Both the position numbers and the translations under genes were made by a program. Positions 25,705 to 35,548 of a stretch of 64,000 bases of DNA are shown here, in pieces (the first letter of the stretch is position 1; the number at the start of each line of letters is the position of its first letter). The notes under the pieces were generated by a model that was given only the letters and a program-made list of their open reading frames with translations, did no database searches and was not told the origin of the DNA. Source of the DNA: Membranipora membranacea (taxonomy: Eukaryota > Bryozoa > Gymnolaemata > Cheilostomatida > Membraniporidae); the NCBI GenBank assembly GCA_914767715.1, contig OU612075.1:3782001-3846000 (forward strand). Direction: 5' to 3'.

Positions 25705-26169
25705 GTAAGTAGATCACTTAACAGGTTTCAAGCTCCTTCCAAATCATATCACATGAGGCTCTGAGTAGCAAATGTAGTATACATTCTTCAAGACTGAGTG
25801 ATGCAGAGAGCAGCGGTTGTTTCCTTAATTTGTTGTAAACTATATATATATCTCATCCCTTCAAATCTTGTCTTTTTTCTACAGAAGCGCTGGGTGGGCA
25901 TATGCAAAAAAAAAGAAATCGCCAGCATCAAAAAAAATGAGATCTGTTTGTATGTGAGAAATTCTATAACATCATTTAATACAAAATCTAATTTTACATT
26001 ACAGAATTTTACACATACAAATTTGAAGTACGACGTAATTCTACCAAGGAGTAATTGGGGGCTGGTACTCATTGTTGATTTGTTCCTTTGATTAGCAAGT
26101 ATTCGCAAAATGTCATTGCATTCTTCTAGTTATCTGCATTAATGTATCAGCTTGATTATTACTTTTCAG

Positions 26170-26268
26170 AAGATCTAGTAGGGTTGCCGGTAGCAAGAGA
26201 TGAATTATGAGCTGTCTTGACCCTACCCTTCATTTAACTAGCCTTCTCGGATAGTCTTCTAACATCAG
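26170..26268 (+). pseudogene. Exon-like segment B, paralogue of segment A
   Basis: Acceptor ATTACTTTTCAG and donor ATCAG/GTAAGA. It shares GAGCTGTCTTGAC, GGATAGTCT and the post-donor sequence with 25031-25132. The equivalent frame has a stop (D-E-L-stop), so this copy looks decayed. Confidence 0.35.
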
Positions 26269-26527
26269 GTAAGACATCGATCTGATAAACATTTTGGCGT
26301 TATATATTCGCCCAGTCCCTCAGGCATCACTTACAAATTTCCGTATTGGCCCAATTAGCTGAGAATATATATCTCATCATACGATGTCCTTGGCCTTGTC
26401 TAATAGCAGTGGAAGGAGTTTTAGCTGCAATCTTAAGACATCTTCATTTTAAATTTGATGAGGTGTAGGTGTAGTCAGGTTTTGTGTAACTATTCCCTGT
26501 CAATATCCAATCAAAGATAAATAGGAC

Positions 26528-26869
26528 TCACTGATAATTTTTTTGTGTCAAATGTAAACCCTTCAGGTTTACCCTCAAACTCCTTAGCACATTCTCTAAT
26601 GCCTCCGAGGAAAGAACAGTTCTGGTAAATTCAATATTAATTTTTTTTAGCTTGAACTCAGGATGGCTTTTAACACACTCCTTGCACTTGAGTACTACAT
26701 GGCGAAATTTATCAGTTCGATGAAGCTGGTTCCAGGACTCTGTTGAAAATGCCTCATGGAAGTCTTTCATAGAAGAAGCAGTGTAGTTTTCAAAATATTT
26801 CCTGTAGCAAGGAGGAAGAAAATCTCTGTTTACAGTAGGTACTAAACATGTAAAATTCTATGTATCATA
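26528..26869 (-). CDS. Leucine-rich open frame, unknown protein (partial)
   Basis: An open frame on the minus strand of about 110 codons, starting after a TAG near 26870 and ending at 26528. An internal ATG at about 26770 gives an 80-residue version. The residues have a repetitive L-x-x-L/I-x-x character: a cysteine pair in C-K-E-C, then K-K-I-N-I-E-F and S-S-E-A-L-E-N-V-L-R-S-L, then N-L-K-G-L-H-L near the end. This resembles the leucine-rich repeats of NLR-type proteins, but that is an impression and not an identification. A damaged paralogue lies at 45407-45490 with in-frame stops and a deletion, which argues that the sequence was once coding and was duplicated together with its surroundings. 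Confidence 0.4.
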
Positions 26870-27530
26870 AGGTTCATAATGAAAATTGAATCACAGAGTG
26901 ACAATATGCAGAGGGGATACTTCAATGATAGTCGTCATAGTCTATTTAGTTTTTGATTGGGGGGGGGGTGGGATTCGTCAAGCTAGCTACATTCAAGATT
27001 TACTAATCATGCAAATTACAATGGCAATTTGTCATGCATACATTCCTACCTATGATAGACCAAGTTATGTCCATTTGCCTGCATTCGAAGTTCCTCCCCA
27101 TCCACTGGTCACGCTGCAGCTTGACCAGCGGAAAGGAGCAACTGGAATACAAGCAATTGGATTAAACTTGATCTAACCTATGGCGGGCATAATATTGTTG
27201 ACATTAATCATGACAACTCACTGGTTTGCAACTTTTTTGTAATTTCCACATTTCAACCTATACGCACACCATATAATTGTCATTTTGGCTCGGTGAATAG
27301 GCTGAGTTATTTGGGGTGACAAAATAAGTCATTTCATAAATATTTATGTGTGAGCTGAGTCAGTGCACGGACATTTCCTGAATTTGTTGCCCAAAGTCTA
27401 TCAACTGTCAAAACATAAATATCTATGTGAGATAACCTATTTCAAGAACCCATATAACTCAGTGCCTATGTATCCTAGCCCAAAATACCAACAATATGGT
27501 ATAGTTTGAAGGTTGGACATTTTACAAATG
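26648..27530 (+). repeat. Segmental duplication, segment 1, island copy
   Basis: Same strand and order as 45407-46225. Shared landmarks are the C-K-E-C-coding stretch, a GATTGGGGGGGGGG run, the ATATTGTTG segment and ATGTATCCTAGC followed by TTGAAGGTTG. This copy lacks the hAT MITE found at 45753-46144 and keeps the single ATCCTAGC at 27472-27479, so it records the pre-insertion site. Confidence 0.8.
27057..27174. mobile_element. Palindromic MITE, copy 1
   Basis: A 118-bp element whose halves are inverted copies. AGACCAAG at one end pairs with CTTGATCT at the other, and CCATTTGCCTGCATTC and CCACTGGTCACGC pair with the opposite arm. It is the same element as 29853-29978. ACCTATG lies close outside both ends, a possible target-site duplication shifted by a base or two. 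Non-coding. Confidence 0.65.
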
Positions 27531-29852
27531 CTGGAAACCAGTTTTTAGGATAAGTAGCAAACAAGTTATGGCTCATCATAGGTAGGTATGCCTGCAAGAA
27601 AAAGGCCACTGTAACATATAGAGATGACAAGCTGTACACAACTTTCCCCTAGTCAATCCAAAATCCACAGACACTTTAACTATCAGTAATTTCCCCTGTG
27701 TCTGTATATCCCTGCTATCACTACTGCAACCAGGCCTAGTGAAGAAGGTCTGAAATATCCCGGCAATAACACAACCTAGTTGGCTGTATGCTATGTATGT
27801 ATTAAAAAAGGGCTTGTATGAGAATATCCCACAATGCAATTTATTGGGAATTCCTCATAAACATAGAAATTTCTCGCTTTTTTTTCCCATTTTCAAATGT
27901 TATGGTGATGGGTATTTCATATATCTTTAGGCTGAGGACATGAGGCTCGGAAGAACTTCTGGCGCAGCTGCAATCACTAAAGATTTCCGATACACTCGGC
28001 CTTGCATATAAGGGTATGTAATCAAACTACAAAGCAGAACACTTCTGTAGAGGTATTTTCTCCTGCAACTTATCTTTTCACATTTGAAATTGGTCTCCAT
28101 TATAGGAATATTTTGATTTAACTTGTAACACAGTTCTCTGGATTTTATAGCGAGACCAGGTTAACGAGTACATTGTAGTGCTGGTAATTTTAGAAAAAGT
28201 GGCATTGGCTGAATACTGTTTACCACTCCTTTCCAATTTAACTATTGTGATCACCTACATCTGTGGGATGCAGATGGCGGTGTTCTATCCGGATTTCAAC
28301 TTGATCCCTGCTGTACATTGATGTTGTTTACTCTAGTGGAGAAATTGGCTTTGCGTCTGAATATTTCAGAAACCATTTATGCGAATTCTTTTTTGTTTCT
28401 ATCAGCAATTGAAAAACTTTATTTACATTTCATGAAACCCTGACACCAATCGTAAATAAGTATTGATTATCGTCTGCGGGAGGAAAAATCATCTCTGTAA
28501 ATTCCGACTAAAGCACCCTTATCAGTAATGTGTGGACAGAGGAATTCAAAACAAATTTAATGCAGTTTCAGTTGTACCATGAAAAAAAGCCATGGAGCTA
28601 TATCTGTCTCAGAGAAGAGAAAATCACAATTGTTTTTGAATGATATACATAAATAAAAGAGCCCTCAGGTCTATTTCTGTTAATTAGGGGAGAGTTTGTT
28701 GGCATCCTTTGATCGGTTTCCTATAACAGTTTGGCTATTACAGTTCAACAGGAATCATGCTGAGATAATAGAGTAAATATTTGACTTTCTTTTCATGGTG
28801 GTTGCGAAATCTAATAACACCTCTCTGTCAATAGACACACTGTCTATTACTTTTATTTGCAGCTACTAAGATTATAAGAAGTTAGGGCTGGGTATTATTT
28901 AACTTTGGGTGCTTCACTTACTATCGTTACCATTTATAAATAACTTGACAGACCGCTGGGGAGATTTCTATCATGTTGAAAGCGAGAGGACACGCACACG
29001 AATACTGTTGTTTATATAATTCAAAGGTGTATTCATCCAGCTGTTATGTAGATTAGACGTGGTATAATGGAATTCTAGTTTTTTGCCCATTGTGGCATCA
29101 TGTCTGTTTTCCTCATCATTGCTTTATGAATCGAAGTCATCTTTATATCCTGTAGCTAAAACAAAATAAATCAGTCAGCTTGTAAACACCAATCAATCAT
29201 AACCTGATCTAAATTACAACAAATACTGTGTGTAGTCCAATGGTCAATGCAATGCCCGTGAGAATTTTTCTGCATATTTTTTTAATCAACTGGTGAGGTA
29301 ATTCCTTGTATGATGTGGTTTTTTATAGATATAGATTTTAGTGGACATTTTATATGACTGGACCTATTGCGATTTGAAAAAACAGTACCATGCTAGAGCC
29401 AAGATCGATTACTCTATCGCCTAAACAAAGCCTTTACAGTGCTCCCCGATGAATGACTTCATCTCAAGATGCTGCTCGAACGACTCCCACTCCCTATGCC
29501 TGGCTCTGTTTTTTTGCAAGTGGCCGTAATTTTGTTGCATAAAAGACGCTTCTACAAGGGATAAGGCTGTGTATTCTTTGCTTGATGTTAGCTGTCTTAC
29601 AAAACTTGCTCAATGAAAATGTGAAAATGGTTTTGCAACTTATTATATTACCATGACTTCCTTATTAGCAGGTACTGCCAGTTATTTAGCTAAATTTTCT
29701 CTAGAAGTATATAATATATATATATAGATAGTTTTTTATCCATATTCACTATTCTATTTTCTCCATATTCAGCAAATAAATCTTAGTATTATAGAGTCAG
29801 ACGACGATATTCTCGAGTTTTGATTCAGATTTAGTTTTGTCATGTTAACTCT
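27531..29852. other. Island interior without a recognised gene
   Basis: No open frame has coding-like content. Around 28790-28880 (CTCTGTCAATAGACACAC and TTTATTTGCAG) it resembles 31275-31340 (CTCTGTCAATAAACACAT and TTTATTTGCAG), so a piece of the same old repeat occurs twice inside the island. Confidence 0.4.
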
Positions 29853-29978
29853 AGAACAAGATTAATCCAATTGTCTGCATTCCTGTTGCTCCCTTCCACT
29901 GGTTACGCCGCAGGCCTGTGGCATGACCAGTGGATTGAGAGCGACATGGAATGCAGGCAAATGGACCAAGCTTCGTCT
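29853..29978. mobile_element. Palindromic MITE, copy 2, with target-site duplication
   Basis: 126 bp, nearly a perfect inverted repeat throughout: TCTGCATTCC, CACTGGT and GCAGG pair with CCTG, ACCAGTG and GGAATGCAGGCA. The ends are AGAACAAG and CTTCGTCT. It is flanked directly on both sides by ATGTTAACTCT (29842-29852 and 29979-29989), an 11-bp direct repeat consistent with a target-site duplication. That length is nearest to Mutator-like elements, though the superfamily remains open. Confidence 0.75.
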
Positions 29979-30555
29979 ATGTTAACTCTGATGATAGGAG
30001 ATGGTGATATGAGGGATTATCATTTGTCATGTAGTTTAGATTTACCATGAGGTTTGGCATGTAAGTCTGACTAGACAAGGAGAAAGGGGTTCAGTATTTT
30101 TGATACCATATACCTATGACTGGCCTGCCACTAATTGTTTGCTGCTAGGCTGTGCATTTTATTTAGCCACAACCTTGGCTGGAGTCAAGGCAACACCATC
30201 ACCGGGTAGGAAAACTGTTTGATTATTTTTTGTCGATTGAAGATTGGTATCTTAGTTTAATGGTCACTGCTTGCTCGTAGTAGCATCAGAGACTATGGAT
30301 AATAGTCTCCGGTATCATACCACAGTTTGCCAGACAAAGCAAATATGTTTCAATGTCACTGCTCACAAAATACTTCATAGCCTAAGTTTCATATCATAGT
30401 TATTCATCGCTATTATGCTCTAACCACAAATACTTGTATGGAGATCATCACTTGGACGTTATGCTGTGTATTTGCTCTTGTGATAGCATGTTGGAACTGT
30501 GCCAAAACAGAACAATTTGTCAATTGATAATGTATATGCGGTAATGTTTAGTCAT

Positions 30556-30632
30556 TCACGTATAGCTCAGTGGTATTGCTTTGGTTTCGCATGCACAAGT
30601 TCCTAGGTTCTAATCCCAGGTTGGGAGAGGAT
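30556..30632 (+). repeat. tRNA-derived SINE head
   Basis: A clear A box (TATAGCTCAGTGG, 30561-30573) and B box (GGTTCTAATCC, 30606-30616) at tRNA-like spacing. There is no acceptor stem that would close a functional tRNA, so I call it a SINE head transcribed by RNA polymerase III, probably inactive. Confidence 0.6.
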
Positions 30633-30711
30633 TTTTGTATTTGAGGTAAAAGCTTCAAAACTTCTCATCTTGGACAACGATCTGACCTTAACTACACTGT
30701 GTGAAGGTATC

Positions 30712-33700
30712 AATTCCAATTAAATCTTATGATTTATTCACGTACAAACTGAGCATTGTTCTCAAACCTGTAAACTTTTCATCCTCAAACTGACCAAATC
30801 TCAACCTGCTATCTATCTTTGAATTTTAAATTGTCAGCAACTCAGAGTTGGGAATTTGTTCCATTGATAACAGACGCACATTAAAACAAAAGAAAAGCTT
30901 CATTCCCACAGTGATCACATGCACTAGACAAAGATCAACCTTATAATTCAGCTCAGAAACCGGTGATTCACTTTTCCTTCTGATTTTATTATTTCATTAT
31001 CATGCTCACAGACACATAAAACTAATAAAAAAACATCCATAATAATACAATTGAAAATCAGTGTAGGTCAATTATGCACCATTCTAAGACAGCTTGGGGA
31101 GATGAACCTTCAGTTAATTGTTGTATGATCTATCTAGCCTTGTCACACGGCTTCTTGGTAGGCGTGTGACAAGGCTCAACACTCGAAACAGAGACGACCA
31201 CGGTGACAAGGCTTGAATTCACTGCATAACTTTCAGATCCCAGCGAAATTGATTATTTTACTTTCTATTCATGCTGGTGCACAATTTAGTAACGCTTCTC
31301 TGTCAATAAACACATCCCTAATATTTTATTTGCAGTTAGAGAGCTGGAATATATAACTTTAGAGTCAGAGCAGGCTCCTCTTGATGTAATTATTATATGT
31401 AACAATATGTAATGTAATGTGAATATGAAATATGTATGTAATTTTAATTAAACCAGTCTATGAATTAAACCCATTTTGGGTTGATTTTGATCAGATTGGA
31501 ATGCCTGCCTAGCCTACAACTGTGTCGCCATCTCTTTTCCTGTTGACGAAAGCTTCATAATGTAAAACAGGAGAGAACTCAAGACGATATACCATCTCAA
31601 ATAGAATGATGAGTAGCTAGGTAGCTATCGCACCGAACAAATCCTGCAAATGAAGAAAAGAAGTGTAATGTTAAGTAGTGTTGTCCTTTTTTCTGTCAGA
31701 CAGAAAATAAACCACTGCAATAAAAAGTCATTCCCTGTTCGGCCTTGCTTCAGTCAAGGAGTAAAAGAGTTCTTTTACACCTTGCTTCAGTTACGTCTTG
31801 CCTTGTTAGTATAGCAAGATGGATACTGTTTGAGAATCTTCGGCAAGTCTCTGATAGAGTTCTGTGGCCAATTAACAATGCCTAATATACCTGCAGCCAA
31901 ATTTGAAACGATGTTTTATCAGAGACTATGATTTAATGTCACAGCTGTCAAGCTGTGGTCAAGCTGTGGTCTCTGCAGTAAACTCTTTGGTACCACAAGA
32001 ACAGATGGGATAACTATGTGAACAGTTGAAATGTTTACAGATTTATAGATTTATTTGTATTCCACTGTTGAAATACTGTTATTTGGCTAAATATGAGTCA
32101 GTGGCATTATCAACCACATTCTAAGTCTGAGCGTACAGTAACCATCAATATCTCAATTCACTTGCATACAAAATCATTGCAATGCTACAACTAAGTGGAT
32201 AGATCAGTGTCGCTGCGCCGTGAGGAATGCTCTGAATAAGTAAGGAAACTTTCTAGCTTGTACATTCCAGTCTAGAGCATTCGTATGTTTCTAGTGGTAA
32301 CACAAATTCAAACACAAGTAGATTGATCAGACCTTAGTCTACGAATAACCTGTGTATCCAAGTCTGATGGGCATAGCTTGATTTTGGTTGCAAAACCCTA
32401 GAAATATAATGCACCATGGGCATATCATCCTTGGCTACAAATCTGTCTATTCCTACCCCATTACTTAAGATAACAAGCACACAAAGTAATTGTAAATTGT
32501 TGACGGATTAATACTAGCTACGAGCTCGAGTTCAGCTAGCAAGGGGCTAAGGCATCTGGAGTTACAAACATGTATAATTTGCCAATGTCCAGTATCAATA
32601 CCCCCCCTCCCCCCAAACGGGGTGACTTAATGTTAGCAAGTACTAAATTAGTGTCGTTCTATATAAATTCAAGATGCTGAGTAAATGTTAGCTAGCTTTG
32701 AATTTAGCTGTGTGCAAAAAGGTGAGCTTTTGCTCCGGCGATTACTTTTCAAGGATATAAAATACTGATGCAATTGTTTTCCAGTGTCTAAAGAGCTTGG
32801 CATTATTGGGACCAACATTACCATGTAATCACAGACAAACCCTTAATTATGCTGATTTTGCCTTAACAAAACTTTTGCCATGACTTGTATGAAAGCATCA
32901 AATTTGTCATCTTTGCTACAGGACTTATCATATCTGAGAATGGAATGTTGAGGAGGTAGCATCACATAACCGATACCGCGGTAGTTATTGAGTACACTTT
33001 ACCATGGGCATGAGATGTTTACTACACCGTTTTCACCTACTGTTGTGTGACAGTTTATTGGTCAACTAAATAAGGCCAAAAAACACAATTAACACAGTAC
33101 CGCTGAGACAAAAAAATCCTTCTGCTGTGGGCTTAGCCTAGTGTCTTCCCATAACGTATGACATATAAAAACACGAAAAATGGCATGTTACCAATACTGG
33201 GATCGAAACGTTGCACAATGTAAATCTTTCACTAGATGCTCTTAGCTGTGTAAGCTTTTTAGGGAATTCTTTTTTGCTTGAGAGACTGAATTTATGAGAA
33301 AGACAACTATGAGACATAATGTGCAGAGCGACCATTTATCATGGCCATGACCATCCAGCCCAGTGGCCAGAAAATTATGCAATAATCTCATTATCCACAA
33401 CACAATAATATTTGATACGAAAACCTTGACTAATTGCAGAAGGCAATACAACTGATTTAAAAAAGAGTGGGTTATGCCTCGGTGTCCTTAGATAGGTTAA
33501 GGTACACCCTGGATTGATGTGATACTTACTTTATAGGCATGAAGAGCATGATTGCTCAACCACGGTTACTTTCTCAATCGAGGCCTCCAGAAGCTAGTTA
33601 CTCAGCATCTGATCTTCTCGAACATTTGAGGGGACAAGTAATATTCTGGTGTCTGCTATTGCCTTCAAAAGAGGGCAGTAGTATACTGACATATAATCCT

Positions 33701-34020
33701 TGAATTATGCTGAATATCCTATGTTAGGCTGTTTGTAATTAGTCTGTTGAAGATAGAATCTGTGCTCATTCATAGTTTCCCTGACATTCAATATCCTCCA
33801 GCAGTGAACTGTATACTATATCTTATCATTCTAAAGATAGAAGAAATTAATAAAGGCAACTAGCAACAAGCCACAAAACATCCACCTAACCATCTCCACC
33901 TCCATCTAACTAGGTGAGAGGACTCAATGTTAGCTAGCGTGATTATCTGCCTAGCTGTGGTGGGAGCCTATATAAAGTAATTTTGGAGAGTACATTTGCT
34001 TGAAATAGCAAATCCCCTAC
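30712..34020 (+). repeat. Segmental duplication, segment 2, island copy
   Basis: Collinear with 46949-50200 over more than 3 kb. Shared stretches include AATTCCAATTAAATCTTATG, AAATCTCAACCTGCTATC, TCTAAGACAGCTTGG, TTGCAATGCTACAAC and GAGCGACCAT. The copies are clearly diverged, roughly four in five bases equal by eye. This copy has about 230 bp extra at 33502-33748. The other copy has extra blocks at 47407-47565 and 48443-48674. No coding frame is shared. Confidence 0.85.
31136..31176. repeat. Perfect 14-bp stem hairpin
   Basis: AGCCTTGTCACACG (31136-31149) and CGTGTGACAAGGCT (31163-31176) are exact inverted copies around a 13-base loop. The paralogous site near 47360-47400 has an imperfect version (GTCTTTTCACATG and CATGTAACAAGGCT). 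Confidence 0.8.
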
Positions 34021-35529
34021 CAATAGTGCAATCCTCTAGGGCACGAAGTTTATCGTACACATATTTTCGATGGAACACAAGACGCCATCGGATTAGCTTT
34101 TTTTTGGTTTTGCCCTGTTGTTTTTGTCAGAGATTTTATGATAACCTACTCCCAGAACTCTTGCAAAATTGAAGTGCGTGATATTCACCTGTGGGTCAAA
34201 TAATTCCCAGTCGTTATTCAATATGTTTTAGTGTTGATGGTAGGGAGGCATACATTGAGAATAAATGAGGCTTGCGTGAGGCTCTCATCATCAGAATCAC
34301 TTGACCTCAGAACTATTTGGTTATTCAATTAGAAACATTCAGTTCCATATCGCTCACTCAGGATACAAAGCCTACAGCTCCATCTAGCAGTGAGTGGTTT
34401 GTGAACGGGGACACACCTCTTCATTTCACTCAGATAGCATTTTTGGCTATTTATTTGTAATTGGAACACACCTGACCCGTCATTGGGGTGGTTGATGTAC
34501 TTTAAATGAAATTGTCAACATCCTTTATTGCTATTCAACGATATGTTATATACATGATCAACAACGTTAATGATATTCTATTCAATTTCCTTTCTGGTTT
34601 TTCTGTTGTTATTTTTTTCTGGCACTGAGTGCAAAATATCTCCAATAAGACGACTTTAGTTGCCAATAGAAGTATTTATTTATACATTGAAATGGTACTT
34701 ACTCTACTGGCAATACGACGGGAGCATAGTTGCTCTACTGCAGGAACATTCTCAATCTCAGCAAGTTGTTGTTTATTTACTAGCCTATATCTCATCATTC
34801 ATTGCATCATCAAGCAAATCTTCAAATTCTATCCTGACGTCTGGTTTCCTGCTTGCAGTTGAGGACTGAACGAGCCCTCCGTCTCATTTGCCTGAGGTAT
34901 ACTGATATGTGTGTCTTGCATTTTGTTGGATGTGACAATAGGCTGCTTGCAAATAATAAATCCTGAAATATTGTGCTCCCACACATTCCAGTGGGCTGTA
35001 TCAGCTTCTGCAATTACACTACATTTCACTACACTAATTAGGCTACATGTACTACTACAGTTATTTGCGAGAGGGGTTATAGAGAGACATCTCATTAATT
35101 ACCCAGTTACCAGTTGCTGAGTAAACCCAGACTGGTCACAAAGTTGATAATACTCCGTTTAATATTCAGCGTATATTTCATATTGAGTCTATGAGCTTCA
35201 ACCATCCTGCACTGTATCAGTTTGATACGCTTGACCGATTTCAATGGCAGGTCTGTCTTATAAGTCTGCTAGCGGGTGCTTATATAGAATTATAATGTAA
35301 TACGTTTTCCTGGTGTAGCTTGCAATAAAAAGAATTTTTTTTAGAAAAACATTTTGATCCTTGTTCGGCTTTTTCTAACGAGTAGATTGGTATGAATAAA
35401 AAAAATAAGGTAAGAGAATTACAGAGGGGGCTAAATGTTTTTCGCTAGATGATAATATATACAAAAATGCAGGAGAGGCAGATAGGAAAATTGTACACAA
35501 CGTGGGGGAGATAAGCCGTAACTCATAAA
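34021..35529. other. Island interior without a recognised gene
   Basis: No supported gene. A fragment at 33905-33990 and one near 34350 have weaker counterparts at about 52380-52540 and 52830 in the same order, which extends the collinearity with the right flank. Short open frames at 34.6-35.1 kb overlap on both strands and carry no recognisable motif. Confidence 0.4.
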
Positions 35530-35548
35530 TTACCTTAAACCAGCAGAG
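35530..35548 (-). repeat. Right terminal inverted repeat of the 13.1-kb island
   Basis: It reads TTACCTTAAACCAGCAGAG on the plus strand, the inverted partner of 22423-22441 with one mismatch. It is followed by GT and then in-phase satellite. Confidence 0.8.

Larger units (their letters stand above)
22423..35548. mobile_element. 13.1-kb inverted-repeat-bounded island inserted in the satellite
   Basis: The left end is CTCTGCTGGATTAAGGTAA. The right end, reverse-complemented, is CTCTGCTGGTTTAAGGTAA, an 18/19 match placed exactly at both satellite boundaries. Removing the island and one GT restores a normal monomer (AATTCTTGT joined to CCGATTGTCC), so the satellite is in phase across the insertion and a 2-bp duplication remains. 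No transposase, integrase, polymerase or capsid-like frame is seen inside. The contents are exon-like pieces, small MITEs, tRNA-like heads and a segment collinear with 45.4-52.9 kb. It may be a large non-autonomous transposon that captured genomic DNA, or an insertion by an unknown mechanism. I do not assign a superfamily, because a GT duplication with this terminus fits none I can name securely. Confidence 0.6.

Noticed and set aside
25788-26108. Overlapping open frames on both strands
   Set aside because: AT-rich chance frames. Neither strand has splice or start support, and the two overlap completely.
30556-30632. Functional tRNA gene
   Set aside because: A and B boxes are good, but no acceptor stem can be formed with the flanks. 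A SINE head is the better reading.
34629-35120. Cluster of short overlapping frames
   Set aside because: Five frames on both strands, none with a recognisable motif or splice context.
22423-35548. Polinton/Maverick or giant-virus-like insertion
   Set aside because: Size would fit, but there is no PolB, integrase, protease or capsid-like frame, the duplication is 2 bp and not 6, and the inverted repeats are only about 19 bp.
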